This document shows, one piece after another, positions 45,911 through 55,746 of a DNA stretch of 64,000 nt. The notes under the pieces were generated by a model. The model made no database searches, had not been told where the DNA came from, and saw nothing but the letters and a program-made list of their open reading frames with translations. The translations under genes and the position numbers were made by a program. The DNA is taken from contig NZ_CP036425.1 of NCBI RefSeq assembly GCF_007747445.1, forward strand, positions 2,960,175 through 3,024,174, in the 5' to 3' direction. Position 1 is the first letter of the stretch. Every line of letters begins with the position of its first letter. This stretch comes from Poriferisphaera corsica (GTDB lineage: Bacteria; Planctomycetota; Phycisphaerae; Phycisphaerales; Phycisphaeraceae).

Positions 45911-46858
45911 TCAGTTATTGCTAAGCTGATATTTATAATCGTAGTAGTTAGCTAATTCATCCCATGCATCAGATTCATTCCAAGATGGAACGTATGACAT
46001 TGCAGGCGATGTATTAAATCTTAACCTTGGTTCGCCAAAGACATCTTGAAATGCAAATCGACATTGTAGATGTACGTCTAATCTACGACCAATCTCATAT
46101 GCAAATCGCGTTGCGAAAGCTCCTTGCGTTTCAACATATCCGCTCGGATTTATATTTATGCACCGCCCGGAAGATGATGCAAACTCAACTGATTTTACGT
46201 ACGCATTCGCCAACAATGATATGTGAATATTATCTCTAACGTAATCAGGCGTATTAATTATAGGTACCGTATTTTCTGCCCATGATTTACAAAGATAATT
46301 TGTAAAGCGAGGTTCTTCAAGCATACCAAAAGGATTTGGAATAACGAACTTACTCACATTTATGTTCAACATATTCCCTAAATATTCTGCAATCTGAAAT
46401 GACATTCCTTTTGAAAATCCATATGGATTAAATGCCTCTAATACAGAATCTCCCATACCTTCGTTTTGTTCAAAAACACTTCCTGTCATAACTAAATGAT
46501 TGCACGACTTCGACTTTAATTCTGACATAACCGTGTACATGTTATAGCAATTATGATGAACTGCGGAAGCGATATCAAACGACAATGTTTTGTAACCCTC
46601 CACATCTGCCGCATGATGACATAGCACGTCCCAATATTGTGATTTCTGTATCAATTTTATGAATCGTTCATTGCCGAAGGAAGTATTAAAAACACATTCG
46701 ACTTTATTCTCAAATACATCTATACGTTTTTTTCTAAGATCAATATAATCTGACTCTGATTGCCGAAATATAGCTGTAACCTCATGACCTTGCTCCACAA
46801 GTTGCTTTACAAACCAGCAGCCAGTAAATGAGCTTGCTCCAGTAAACAGAATTTTCAT
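45911..46858 (-). CDS. NAD-dependent epimerase/dehydratase (extended SDR)
   Basis: A 315-residue extended short-chain dehydrogenase/reductase acting on a nucleotide sugar. The NAD site is GASSFTGCWFVKQL at the start; VMTGSVFEQNEG takes the place of the Ser motif and NPYGFSKG carries the YxxxK catalytic pair. C-terminal substrate loops are present. It sits between the RfbC-like epimerase (15 bases before) and the glycosyltransferase (15 bases after), so it is probably a reductase or epimerase step in the CDP-sugar route. The exact reaction cannot be read from the sequence. Confidence 0.88.
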   Translation of the reverse strand: MKILFTGASSFTGCWFVKQLVEQGHEVTAIFRQSESDYIDLRKKRIDVFENKVECVFNTSFGNERFIKLIQKSQYWDVLCHHAADVEGYKTLSFDIASAVHHNCYNMYTVMSELKSKSCNHLVMTGSVFEQNEGMGDSVLEAFNPYGFSKGMSFQIAEYLGNMLNINVSKFVIPNPFGMLEEPRFTNYLCKSWAENTVPIINTPDYVRDNIHISLLANAYVKSVEFASSSGRCININPSGYVETQGAFATRFAYEIGRRLDVHLQCRFAFQDVFGEPRLRFNTSPAMSYVPSWNESDAWDELANYYDYKYQLSNN

Positions 46859-46873
46859 TTTAAATTCTCCTGT

Positions 46874-47422
46874 TCATACCGAATGGTGGAGCGTTCTATC
46901 AAAATCCGGATGATTTAAATCTTTCTCTGAAAGAACAGTAGGTTGTATTGGCCACTTAATATCGAATTCCGAATCGTTATATCGAATCCCTCTTTCATGT
47001 TCAGGGGCATAAAATTCATCAACAAAGTAAAATGCCTCAGTATCATTTTCGAGAGTAATGAACCCGTGCGCGAAACCTTTAGGTACGTACATCATTTTTC
47101 TGTTGTTGGCTGATAGTTCCTGCCCAAAGCTTTTGCCAAACGTTGGAGAATCTGTACGTAAATCTAGAATCACATCATAAAGCGAGCCTCGAATTGTTCG
47201 AACAATTTTCGTTTCAGCATATGGCGCAAGTTGATAGTGCATCCCCCGAAGTGTTCCTACTTCTGCACTTAATGAATTATTAATTTGAACAAAGCCAGTT
47301 ACTAAACCATGCTCTTCAAATTCACGCTGGCAAAAAGCGCGAGCAAAAAAGCCTCGTTCATCACCGCGTTTCTCTAGCTCAATGATATATGCACCAGATA
47401 ATGGTGTTTCTGTAAAAATCAT
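46874..47422 (-). CDS. rfbC: RfbC-like nucleotide-sugar 3,5-epimerase
   Basis: A 182-residue cupin-fold enzyme. ATG 47422 was chosen since AAGG precedes it by eight bases and RfbC proteins begin close to this residue; the frame runs 11 residues further up into the previous gene. Motifs: RGDERGFFARAFC, GTLRGMHYQLAPYAETK (catalytic His), VPKGFAHGFITLEN, EAFYFVDEFYAPEHERGIRYND and KWPIQP. RfbC acts on dTDP-4-keto-6-deoxyglucose; beside an RfbF gene the substrate here could be the CDP form. It is between two SDR genes. Confidence 0.9.
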   Translation of the reverse strand: MIFTETPLSGAYIIELEKRGDERGFFARAFCQREFEEHGLVTGFVQINNSLSAEVGTLRGMHYQLAPYAETKIVRTIRGSLYDVILDLRTDSPTFGKSFGQELSANNRKMMYVPKGFAHGFITLENDTEAFYFVDEFYAPEHERGIRYNDSEFDIKWPIQPTVLSEKDLNHPDFDRTLHHSV

Positions 47423-47432
47423 ATTACAAACC

Positions 47433-48446
47433 TTATCTAATTTGAAAAGCATCAAGCTTATTCAATCGCTTTTGTAATGTTCGAAGACGTACAAACTGAC
47501 TTCCATTAAAATCATGCTCATTAAAACCATGATCAATCATTGCTTTATGCAATTCATCCATTCCTAACTTCAAATCATATTCCAATTTAAATTCCGGCAA
47601 TACATCATTTAGCTTATCAAACTTAACGCGATAATTTCTTGGATCGTGCCCGACTTCACCTGTAAAAACAATATCTGCATTAGGCATAAGATGCTCAACG
47701 TAATCAGCAACATCTTTCACCTGATAATTTTCTGAGTTGCCACCGATGTTAATCGCCTGATTATGGATTACCTCTTTTGGTGCATGCAAAAAAGCATAAA
47801 ACGCGTTTGCAATATCTTTGCAATGAATAAGTGGCCTCCAGGGTGAGCCGTCACTTTGAATTCTGATTTGATTAAAAGCTATCGCTGAACCTAATAAACT
47901 ATTTACCACTAAATCAATACGCAGCATTGGAGAGTAGCCATATGCCGTTGCATTCCTCAGAAAGGAAGGAGTGAAACCATCATCAGCCAACTTGGATACT
48001 TCTAGTTCTGTATCAATCTTTGATTTTGCATAAGCAGTCAACGGATTGAGTGGGTCGGTCTCTTCTAGATCTAGCTTTTCACCCTGCCCATATACAGAAC
48101 ATGAACCTGAAAAAAGGTATCGTCCCACGCCTGCAGTCTTTGCTAGCTGCGCAATGCGAATAGACGCGTCGCGATTTATACTGTGTGTAATCTCCGGGTT
48201 AATATCGCCCATTGGATCATTTGATATGGCTGCTAAGTGCATAACACAGTCATGCGTTTCGAGATCTTTTGCCGTAATTGCTCTAACGTCTTTGACCAAA
48301 TCAACGTCAGGCATCACGCATTGATCCCACTCGCATCCTTCATATAAACCAATGTCACAACCAGTAACATGGTGTCCAGCTTGTTTGAGAATGTCCACCA
48401 AATGAGCACCGATATACCCTTTATGTCCCGTTACAAATACTCTCAT
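47433..48446 (-). CDS. NAD-dependent nucleotide-sugar epimerase/dehydratase
   Basis: A 337-residue extended SDR. NAD site VTGHKGYIGAHLVD at the N-terminus; SGSCSVYG and YAKSK hold the Ser and YxxxK catalytic residues; RNATAYGYSPMLRIDL and RPLIHCKDIANAF are typical substrate and NAD-side segments. It follows the RfbF gene by 28 bases and may be the epimerase or the 4,6-dehydratase of the CDP-sugar route; it lacks a clear dehydratase-type TxE/DE motif in the catalytic region, so epimerase or reductase is more likely. Strong member of the polysaccharide operon. Confidence 0.88.
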   Translation of the reverse strand: MRVFVTGHKGYIGAHLVDILKQAGHHVTGCDIGLYEGCEWDQCVMPDVDLVKDVRAITAKDLETHDCVMHLAAISNDPMGDINPEITHSINRDASIRIAQLAKTAGVGRYLFSGSCSVYGQGEKLDLEETDPLNPLTAYAKSKIDTELEVSKLADDGFTPSFLRNATAYGYSPMLRIDLVVNSLLGSAIAFNQIRIQSDGSPWRPLIHCKDIANAFYAFLHAPKEVIHNQAINIGGNSENYQVKDVADYVEHLMPNADIVFTGEVGHDPRNYRVKFDKLNDVLPEFKLEYDLKLGMDELHKAMIDHGFNEHDFNGSQFVRLRTLQKRLNKLDAFQIR

Positions 48447-48474
48447 ACTCTATTACCTTACGTTGAGCTTATAA

Positions 48475-49269
48475 TTAAACATTCCAGGGTGCTTTTCCCT
48501 GCTCCCACATCCGATTGAGTGCATCACGATCTCTTTGCGTATCCATACATTGCCAGAATCCATGGTGTTTTTGTATTGCCAATTCACCATCGCTAGCTAA
48601 TTGAATAAGCGGTTGTTTTTCGAGCACAAGATCCTCTGCATGATCCAGATACTTTAAGAATTTCCGTTGAAAGAAAAAATAGCCGCCGTTAATCCAGTTT
48701 TCTGAAAACTCCGGCTTTTCTTCGAAATTTTTCACAATGTGTCCATCCAGTTGAAGCTCACCAAAACGAGATGGCGGGTTCACCCCTAAGACCGTACCGA
48801 TGCACCCATGTTTTTTGTGAAACCTCAACTCTTCTGCTAGATCAATATCACATACACCATCGCCATATGTCACAGCAAAATCTTCTGCCTCACCCAAATA
48901 CTTACTCGCCGCACGTGACAATCTCCCACCAGTCATCGTTAATTCACCAGTATCCGCTAGCGTCACATCCCAATCTTGATCATGATCCACAGAATGAACT
49001 GTGACATTATTTGATTGTAATTCCACTGTAAAATCACTATTCATAGATGTATAGTTTAGAAAGTATGACTTTATCACATCAGCTTTATAGCCCAAACACA
49101 GAACAAACTTCTTAAAGCCATAATGCGAATAAGATCGCATGATGTGCCACAGTATCGGGTGTGACCCAATCGGAACCATCGGCTTTGGAATACGTATCGT
49201 CTCTTCTCTAAGTCTTGTGCCTAAACCGCCACACAAAACGAAAACGGGCGTATCCTCGGGTTTCGACAT
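48475..49269 (-). CDS. rfbF: Glucose-1-phosphate cytidylyltransferase
   Basis: A 264-residue enzyme making CDP-glucose from CTP and glucose 1-phosphate, the first step to CDP-linked deoxysugars. The NTP site is FVLCGGLGTRLREET followed by KPMVPIG; sugar-binding and metal-site elements are VTYGDGVCDIDL, NWINGGYFFF and FWQCMDTQRDRDAL, all matching RfbF closely. Length is as usual. It is followed by the two SDR genes and the RfbC-like gene, which could turn CDP-glucose into a 6-deoxy or branched sugar. A typical RfbG (CDP-glucose 4,6-dehydratase) is not obvious. Confidence 0.94.
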   Translation of the reverse strand: MSKPEDTPVFVLCGGLGTRLREETIRIPKPMVPIGSHPILWHIMRSYSHYGFKKFVLCLGYKADVIKSYFLNYTSMNSDFTVELQSNNVTVHSVDHDQDWDVTLADTGELTMTGGRLSRAASKYLGEAEDFAVTYGDGVCDIDLAEELRFHKKHGCIGTVLGVNPPSRFGELQLDGHIVKNFEEKPEFSENWINGGYFFFQRKFLKYLDHAEDLVLEKQPLIQLASDGELAIQKHHGFWQCMDTQRDRDALNRMWEQGKAPWNV

Positions 49270-49306
49270 AACAAACAGCCTTTTTGTTAAGTTATTAACT
49301 AATTAA

Positions 49307-50692
49307 CTAAGGGTTATCTTGTAGTTCCGCAGATACAAAGCGATCTTTTTGCTTTTGGGCCATCATGCTTTGCATCCTAATCATTGCGAAAATTTGCCGC
49401 CATGGCATGACCGTTAAACCTCCAGCGATCATCAAAGGTATCGGGTTGATCTGCGCGTTGAGTAAACGGTCAATCATAAAAATGCCAAGAATCATTGCAA
49501 GGGCAATCGAAGCTGCGAATGCGGGATGCCTCCAGAATAGTGGTGGCACACGGTATGCAAGCCGAACGAGCGGCAACATCAATATCGCAAAAAAGCTCAA
49601 CAGCCCGAACATGCCAAACTGACCCAATACAATAATCCATGCTGAATCGGTTGTAGATATATCTTGCCCTTCATCATTGTACAAACGTGATCGACCGAAC
49701 CCACCCCATCCAAACAATGGACGTTCCATCGCCTTATCACGAAGTAAATTTTCGTTATAAATACGGTATTCAAGTGATCCAACTCGATCTGATGGAAAAA
49801 CAGATTTTGCTGCCTCAATGACGGGTGCAGCATCCCAGTCAAACACTACACGAGATGCAAGATAAATTGGCAGTGCGATTAAAACCAAGCTGATGAGAAT
49901 TCTCGATTTTACATAAAATGTACTGAAATACATACCAATCCCAGCCACACCCAACACCAATGCGCCCGATGATCGACTAAACACTAAAGTTAAAAACTGT
50001 ATCGCAACAAGCCACGCGATCGGCATGCCCCACATTGTTTTTAACTGTTTTGATTGCCACAAAATGACACCGCATATCGACGCTCCAGCCATCCATAACG
50101 CAAGCGTCAAGCCATTCTTCATAAACACGCGTGGCCTATACCCGCCATCACGGATCGAATGAATAAATTGATGTGCATGCTGACCGTACAATTTTAAATG
50201 TAATTGCGGGCTAATCAGCATCTCCAGCCAAATTAATGGCAAGTACAACACTGTTGCAGTAAAAATAATCACAGCCATGTCTTTGGCTTGGACTGGATTC
50301 GTCAGATACAATCGTCCTATCAAATATGGCACACCCCAAGGCAATACCGCATTCAACATACTCGACAAACCGTCGTAAACACCATCACCATTTACAATCG
50401 AACTGATAAATGGCGCTATGCACCATAGAATGATGGGCAGGTCCCACAGGCGAAGACGCAATGCAAATAGCCGCTGCTGATCATAAAAAAGAACACCTAG
50501 CATGATCGCAATGGCTGAAGCCGAAACCTTTGTATAGTCCGGCAAACCGCTCAGCCCAATCCCCAACTCCGGCAAATACATCCAACCCAACACAAAGCTC
50601 CACATCGCGGCACGATGTGGCTTCATCACTGCGAACATCACAATGACGGTTGGAATCCAAAGGACTAATGTTACCGGCACCAATATATACAT
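49307..50692 (-). CDS. O-antigen polymerase/ligase-like membrane protein
   Basis: A 461-residue protein with about 11-12 membrane segments. The large extracytoplasmic loop region (about residues 160-190, LYGQHAHQFIHSIRDGGYRPRVFMKNG) and the following segment with FSRSSGALVLGVAG fit the Wzy_C/O-antigen ligase family, whose loops join repeat units. A second loop (about 290-340) contains YRIYNENLLRDKAMERPLFGWGGFGRS, the GWG-type pattern of Wzy_C proteins. It probably polymerises the repeat units outside the membrane. It is 37 bases before the RfbF gene. Confidence 0.87.
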   Translation of the reverse strand: MYILVPVTLVLWIPTVIVMFAVMKPHRAAMWSFVLGWMYLPELGIGLSGLPDYTKVSASAIAIMLGVLFYDQQRLFALRLRLWDLPIILWCIAPFISSIVNGDGVYDGLSSMLNAVLPWGVPYLIGRLYLTNPVQAKDMAVIIFTATVLYLPLIWLEMLISPQLHLKLYGQHAHQFIHSIRDGGYRPRVFMKNGLTLALWMAGASICGVILWQSKQLKTMWGMPIAWLVAIQFLTLVFSRSSGALVLGVAGIGMYFSTFYVKSRILISLVLIALPIYLASRVVFDWDAAPVIEAAKSVFPSDRVGSLEYRIYNENLLRDKAMERPLFGWGGFGRSRLYNDEGQDISTTDSAWIIVLGQFGMFGLLSFFAILMLPLVRLAYRVPPLFWRHPAFAASIALAMILGIFMIDRLLNAQINPIPLMIAGGLTVMPWRQIFAMIRMQSMMAQKQKDRFVSAELQDNP

Positions 50693-50785
50693 TCGTCAAG
50701 CGTCCAAACGCGATACCGTCACAATCCTCACAGCATCAAACCTTTTATTGGGTATCCGAACTTCTTATTCAAAACATCTACGACA

Positions 50786-52162
50786 TCACGACTGAAAAAT
50801 CATGCTCCCCCAAAAAATCACCACACCTGAAAGTCCAAGTGCGCCAAAATCTAATACAGGTAACCAAACTTTATGTGGCCTGATCGCCCATGCAATGACC
50901 GGATATTCACTTAGCGAAGCGACTATCGCCCCAACAAGCAACCCATACAGCCCGCCGTACCATGCTCCAATCAATATCGCGACTAAAAATATCACTGCAC
51001 GAATCCCCTGCATCACCATATAACGCTTAGAGTTTCGAATTGCTAGCAATATCCCCGTCGATGTCTGGTTAATAATCGTCGCGATAGAGGCCACAGCCAT
51101 CAACCGCAACATCCAGCCACCTGCGTAGTACTCAGGCCTATATAACAATTCAATAATCTTATCGCCGAATATGGCAATCGCCCATATCCCCGGCAAAGCT
51201 AGCGCTAATAGCCCTGCCCGAATTCGAAACGTATTCTTACGCAAATGGTCTGACCCCTGCTCTGCCAACCTTGAATACACCGGAAACAGCGTATTGTTTG
51301 CCAAATGATTAATTGCTAGCACAATCATCGAAGCGAGCGCAAAAGCAATACTATAAATACCCAATTCTTCTTTTGTTGTAATACGACCTAATATTACCTT
51401 ATCCGAATATCTCAGAACAAACATTGTTCCTGTACTAATAAAGATCGGCCACCCATAATGCAATATATCACGCACACCCTCACGCTCTAAGGTAAACCAA
51501 CAACGATGCCCAGGAAGCAATAGATAAGACAGCACAACTTTTATAGACGCCTGGATCAAACTCGCAATCACCAACACCCAAACAGATCGCCAATAAAATG
51601 CGAGCCACACCAACAGCACCGTCGATATGATCTGCGTTAAGACATTCCAAATCTCAACTCTTAAATTTTTTACTTCGCGGCAGAGCAACCACATCCCCGT
51701 CGATTCAAACGACATGATCACATACGAAAAACCGACAACAATAATCATCGGCGCCATCTCCGGTGCCTTCCAGAACACCGCCATCGGATACGCAAGTACT
51801 GCAATGATCAACCACAGAATAAAGCCACGAATAATACCTGTCGTCCACACAGTATTCATGAACGACTGCTCAGCACCTCGCTTATGATTAATGATGTTCT
51901 GACCAATCCCCATATCACTGAATAGATTCGCAGCCACCACGACCGTTTGCACCAACAACATAATCCCAAATACTTCTCGCGCTAGTAAACGAGTCAGAAT
52001 GAGATTACTGGCCAAACGAATCATCTGCGCCATTCCAAAACTCATCGTTACGATCGCTGTACTCTGAATCGCACGCTGTTTTAAGGAAATGCGTTGCCGC
52101 CCACTCGAAGCACCTTCTGAGCGATCGTCCCGTTCTTCATTAGCAGTTGCCTCGTCGCTCAT
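50786..52162 (-). CDS. Wzx-like polysaccharide flippase
   Basis: A 458-residue membrane protein of the polysaccharide flippase/MATE-type superfamily with about 12-14 segments. The conserved start is KQRAIQSTAIVTMSFGMAQMIRLASNLILTRLLARE, with FGIMLLVQ, followed by repeating segments; VLRYSDKVILGRITTKEELGIYSIAFAL is typical of RfbX/Wzx proteins. It should move lipid-linked repeat units across the membrane. The N-terminal 25 residues are charged. It begins the polysaccharide assembly part of the array; a 140-base gap separates it from the modular glycosidase-like gene upstream. Confidence 0.92.
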   Translation of the reverse strand: MSDEATANEERDDRSEGASSGRQRISLKQRAIQSTAIVTMSFGMAQMIRLASNLILTRLLAREVFGIMLLVQTVVVAANLFSDMGIGQNIINHKRGAEQSFMNTVWTTGIIRGFILWLIIAVLAYPMAVFWKAPEMAPMIIVVGFSYVIMSFESTGMWLLCREVKNLRVEIWNVLTQIISTVLLVWLAFYWRSVWVLVIASLIQASIKVVLSYLLLPGHRCWFTLEREGVRDILHYGWPIFISTGTMFVLRYSDKVILGRITTKEELGIYSIAFALASMIVLAINHLANNTLFPVYSRLAEQGSDHLRKNTFRIRAGLLALALPGIWAIAIFGDKIIELLYRPEYYAGGWMLRLMAVASIATIINQTSTGILLAIRNSKRYMVMQGIRAVIFLVAILIGAWYGGLYGLLVGAIVASLSEYPVIAWAIRPHKVWLPVLDFGALGLSGVVIFWGSMIFQS

Positions 52163-52299
52163 AAGCTCAAAATACTATCCGCCCCTACCCTGTAATCCAT
52201 GACTTGTAGTCAACTTCTTGCTGAACGTAACTATCTTAGTATCAATCACATCAATCGCAAAGGATTACATTATCTCTTTCCAAATCATGCCACCTCTGA

Positions 52300-55200
52300 T
52301 CAATCGAACATCGCCAGTTCCAATCTCGCTGTTGAGGTCAGGTAATCAATCAAAGCACGATACTTGATCGCATGCTCAATCGGCTGATCTTGGTACTCCA
52401 GATGACCCCATGACCCCCATTTACTTGGCCTTCTCACATATTGATACGCCATATACATCGAGCCTCCGGATTTCTCGAAACTCTTCATATTTTCAATCAT
52501 CGCCTGATACATCTCGACAGATGACTGTGCAGCAATCAACGCGCCCGTCATCGTATCATCACTGGAAACCAAATGCTGACCAGCTTCATACGAAATATAA
52601 TCGATTGGCCTCCCCAATTTCTGTGACCACGCCTGTGCAAGCTGATGATGCTGCGATCGTTTATTGGTACGATTTTGAATATCCATCACCGCATGCGCCA
52701 TAATCTCACCCACAGATAGAGTTGAGCCAGGATGTGCGCCAAAGTAAGCCGTCGATGCGATTGCATCAAAGCCACCATCCATCTGACTAAGTACCATCTC
52801 TGCAATCCACGGATTGGTCTCCTGCCCCGCATATACACGCACCAAACGGTTCATCTGACCGTTAAACACATCCGACCAGATATCCAAATCACGTCTTGCT
52901 TCAATACCCCACTGAGCCAGCCATCGGTGTCCAGCATTCATACTCGACAATGCAGGATTCGTCTTACCTTTATCAGTAATCCAATGGAATTGCTTAAATG
53001 CAGGATTCCAAACCTCATTTGAATACTCCACATATACCTTCAAATTCGGATCTAATTTCTCGCGAACCATTTCCGCAAACTGTCTCACATATTCATCATC
53101 AGCCTTATGTGGCATGCAAAACCATGGATTAAACTTCAGTTTATTCGCCAGTTCAATCATCAACTCAATCGCAATCGGCTTATCACACTGCGTCGCCTCA
53201 ATCGGCAACGTTCGGTTATCCCATTTCACCCGCTCACTATTATTCGTCAGCTGCCAATCCATGTACCGCACCGTCCCAAACGGCTTCAGCCGCTCTAGAA
53301 ACATCGGATGGAATTTATAGCCAGCCCATTTCTCACCCGGCCCACAATCTGGTGCCCAGACGCGAATATTCTTCGCATCACCCTTCACCCGAATCTGAAT
53401 CCCACTATCCCTAACGATACATTCAACTTCACCATCCCCATCAAACTCAACCGTATACTCACCGTCCGGCATCTTCCCACTTATCCCCTGCATCGCTTCA
53501 TATATCTTCCAGCCATTTTCTTCACGGCGATAGGTCGACTGCATAAACACATTCGTCCAAACCCATGAATCAGACCAGAATGTAACCGCTCCAAGATTCA
53601 TCCCAAGGAAACCGTTTCGAATCGGCAATCGCGCATTATCCCAATCTCTAATACTCCCATCAAACGGATCATCGACGCCTCCATTATTCGTCCCGCTACC
53701 ACCGCCCGTATTTCCTCCACCATTTGATCCATTACCTGTCCCACCATTACTGCTTCCACCGCCCGAATTCGTGCCATCCCCAGATCCATTACCACTACCA
53801 CTTCCATTACTATTGCCACCATCTGTTCCACCACCCGTACTTCCGCTCCCTGATCCACTACCATTCGACCCTTGCGATGAACCGTCACCTGTCCCGCCAC
53901 TCGCCACATCCTTCACCTCAACCCATTGCTGCAAGTATTTCGTACCCAGATCCGGTGCGCTGTAATACACAATCAGTTTATTACGGCCGCTCGGCAAACC
54001 TTCAAGCAAATCACCTGTAATCACCCAAGGTTCAGCAATATCCTGCTTTCCCCAATCCGGCACACTCTTACCCAAGCTCTCCGCCCACGCCCAATACCCA
54101 AGCTCAAACCCAGTTGGCAAATTCCCTTCAACCTTCAACTTCAAATCACCAATCGCCCCTTTCGTCAAACTCATCAACTGCCCATCCTCAAAACTCACTA
54201 TGGGCATTTCCACCACACCAGGCCCATTCGGATCAACTGGATCTGCCTCTCCTTTCTTAACCGTCACCCATTTTTCAGTATATGCCGTTGTTAAATCTTT
54301 CGCCGACATATAAAAGATGATTTTATTTCGTCCTTCAGGCAGCTCTGCTATTTCCTCAGCGGTCACCCCCCAAGAGCCTCCATCTTTTACTTCACCCCAA
54401 TTCGAAACAGTCTTACCCAACTCGTTCGACCACGCCCAATACCCAAGTTTAAACTCGCTCGGCAAATCTCCATTGACTTCAATATCCAAACCCTTCCCAT
54501 CCCCCTTCACATACTCAACACCATTTGCCAAACTCAACTGAGGCATCGCCACAGGCTCAAGCTCAACTACAACCACATCCCCACCACCAATGCTCGAGCC
54601 CACAACCTCATTCACCGTCATCCAACAAGAGATATACTTGGTCTTATCAACCGACGACGACATATACGCCATCACCTTATACTGGCCTGGCTCAAGCAAA
54701 TTCAAATCTTCACGTTTAACCACAAAGTTCCCACCAACCATCTCCTTACCCCATCCCGCCACATTCCCATTCAAAGCCTGCGACCACGCCCAATACCCAA
54801 ACTTCGTATCCTTTGGCAAACCACCCTTTATCATCAACATCAAATCAATCGCATCACCTTTATCAATTTCATATCGCTGCTGTGCAAATCGAAATTCGGG
54901 TAACTTCGTAACCGCAATCTTGCCGTCTTCATCCTCAGATGCAACACCCCCCTCAATCTTTGTTTCCTTCACCAACACCCACTGCGATAAATACTTTGTC
55001 CCAAGACCATCCGCACGATAAGCCACCTGTACCTTATTACGACCCAGTGGCAATTTCGCTAATTCCCTACCATCTATCTTCCAATTAGGCGGATCAATCG
55101 TCTGATCCCAATCTGAGACAGTCCCCTTCTCCACCTCCGACCACGCCCATGCGCTGGCTTTAAATCCGCGAGGTAATGCCCCACTCACATCCAACCGCAC

Positions 55201-55746
55201 TTCACTTGCCGCACCACGATCAATCGTCACCGTCCCTGAATGCGCAAATCTAACCACAGGCATGACCGATGTCACAACCTCAGATTTTACAGTCTCAAAC
55301 TGCTCTGCAACCTCAACAATTACCGATTGCTTCTTTTTACCGAATACCCTAACCCACTTTGACCCATATTGTGTTCGTTTGCCCGGTACACTCGCATAGA
55401 TCACGATCTTATAATCGCCATCCGCCAACTCACTCAACTTCTCTCCATGAATCACCCACGGCTTCTTCTGCAGCTCTTCTCCCCACCCCTTCACATTCCC
55501 CCGCTCTTTCAATGACCACGCCCAATATCCAACTTTCATCCCATCCATCTCACCACCATAAAACGAGAGCGGCAAATCGTTTTCGATTCCGCGATCAAAC
55601 CCACGCCCCACATGCATGCCAACATATGGACGCGGCAGCACACTTTCCGTTGCTCCCACTTCATCAGCTATAAACAACAAACACACAGCCATACAAATCA
55701 CTGCGCTGATAGCTCGAGCAACCCGCCCTCTCATTTGGCTCATCAT
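52300..55746 (-). CDS. Large secreted protein: five W-A-W repeats, Gly/Ser linker, glycosidase-like domain
   Basis: A 1148-residue secreted protein. Signal peptide: about 1-33. Residues 40-612 hold five repeats of about 120 residues, each with a GYWAWS-type core (Trp at about 74, 200, 319, 437 and 552), a WG or DW motif 15 residues on, and a (K/R)W(V/M)xV end. They resemble carbohydrate-binding beta-sandwich modules but match no family I can name. A Gly/Ser/Asn linker follows (about 617-691). The C-terminal part is clan-A glycosidase-like: VYVEYSNEVWNP (Glu911) and YISYEAGQHL (Glu1054) are candidate acid/base and nucleophile. It lies at the head of the polysaccharide array, so it may bind and trim that polymer. 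Start: MMSQM, ATG 55746 or 55743. Confidence 0.85.
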   Translation of the reverse strand: MMSQMRGRVARAISAVICMAVCLLFIADEVGATESVLPRPYVGMHVGRGFDRGIENDLPLSFYGGEMDGMKVGYWAWSLKERGNVKGWGEELQKKPWVIHGEKLSELADGDYKIVIYASVPGKRTQYGSKWVRVFGKKKQSVIVEVAEQFETVKSEVVTSVMPVVRFAHSGTVTIDRGAASEVRLDVSGALPRGFKASAWAWSEVEKGTVSDWDQTIDPPNWKIDGRELAKLPLGRNKVQVAYRADGLGTKYLSQWVLVKETKIEGGVASEDEDGKIAVTKLPEFRFAQQRYEIDKGDAIDLMLMIKGGLPKDTKFGYWAWSQALNGNVAGWGKEMVGGNFVVKREDLNLLEPGQYKVMAYMSSSVDKTKYISCWMTVNEVVGSSIGGGDVVVVELEPVAMPQLSLANGVEYVKGDGKGLDIEVNGDLPSEFKLGYWAWSNELGKTVSNWGEVKDGGSWGVTAEEIAELPEGRNKIIFYMSAKDLTTAYTEKWVTVKKGEADPVDPNGPGVVEMPIVSFEDGQLMSLTKGAIGDLKLKVEGNLPTGFELGYWAWAESLGKSVPDWGKQDIAEPWVITGDLLEGLPSGRNKLIVYYSAPDLGTKYLQQWVEVKDVASGGTGDGSSQGSNGSGSGSGSTGGGTDGGNSNGSGSGNGSGDGTNSGGGSSNGGTGNGSNGGGNTGGGSGTNNGGVDDPFDGSIRDWDNARLPIRNGFLGMNLGAVTFWSDSWVWTNVFMQSTYRREENGWKIYEAMQGISGKMPDGEYTVEFDGDGEVECIVRDSGIQIRVKGDAKNIRVWAPDCGPGEKWAGYKFHPMFLERLKPFGTVRYMDWQLTNNSERVKWDNRTLPIEATQCDKPIAIELMIELANKLKFNPWFCMPHKADDEYVRQFAEMVREKLDPNLKVYVEYSNEVWNPAFKQFHWITDKGKTNPALSSMNAGHRWLAQWGIEARRDLDIWSDVFNGQMNRLVRVYAGQETNPWIAEMVLSQMDGGFDAIASTAYFGAHPGSTLSVGEIMAHAVMDIQNRTNKRSQHHQLAQAWSQKLGRPIDYISYEAGQHLVSSDDTMTGALIAAQSSVEMYQAMIENMKSFEKSGGSMYMAYQYVRRPSKWGSWGHLEYQDQPIEHAIKYRALIDYLTSTARLELAMFD
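53674..53898 (-). repeat. Gly/Ser/Asn low-complexity linker within the glycosidase-like gene
   Basis: About 75 codons, nearly all Gly, Ser, Asn or Thr, separating the repeats from the catalytic domain. It is a flexible linker and a likely site of length variation. Confidence 0.9.

Noticed and set aside
53598-53909. Met/Val-rich frame opposite the Gly/Ser linker
   Set aside because: Product of low-complexity DNA inside a real gene; shadow frame.
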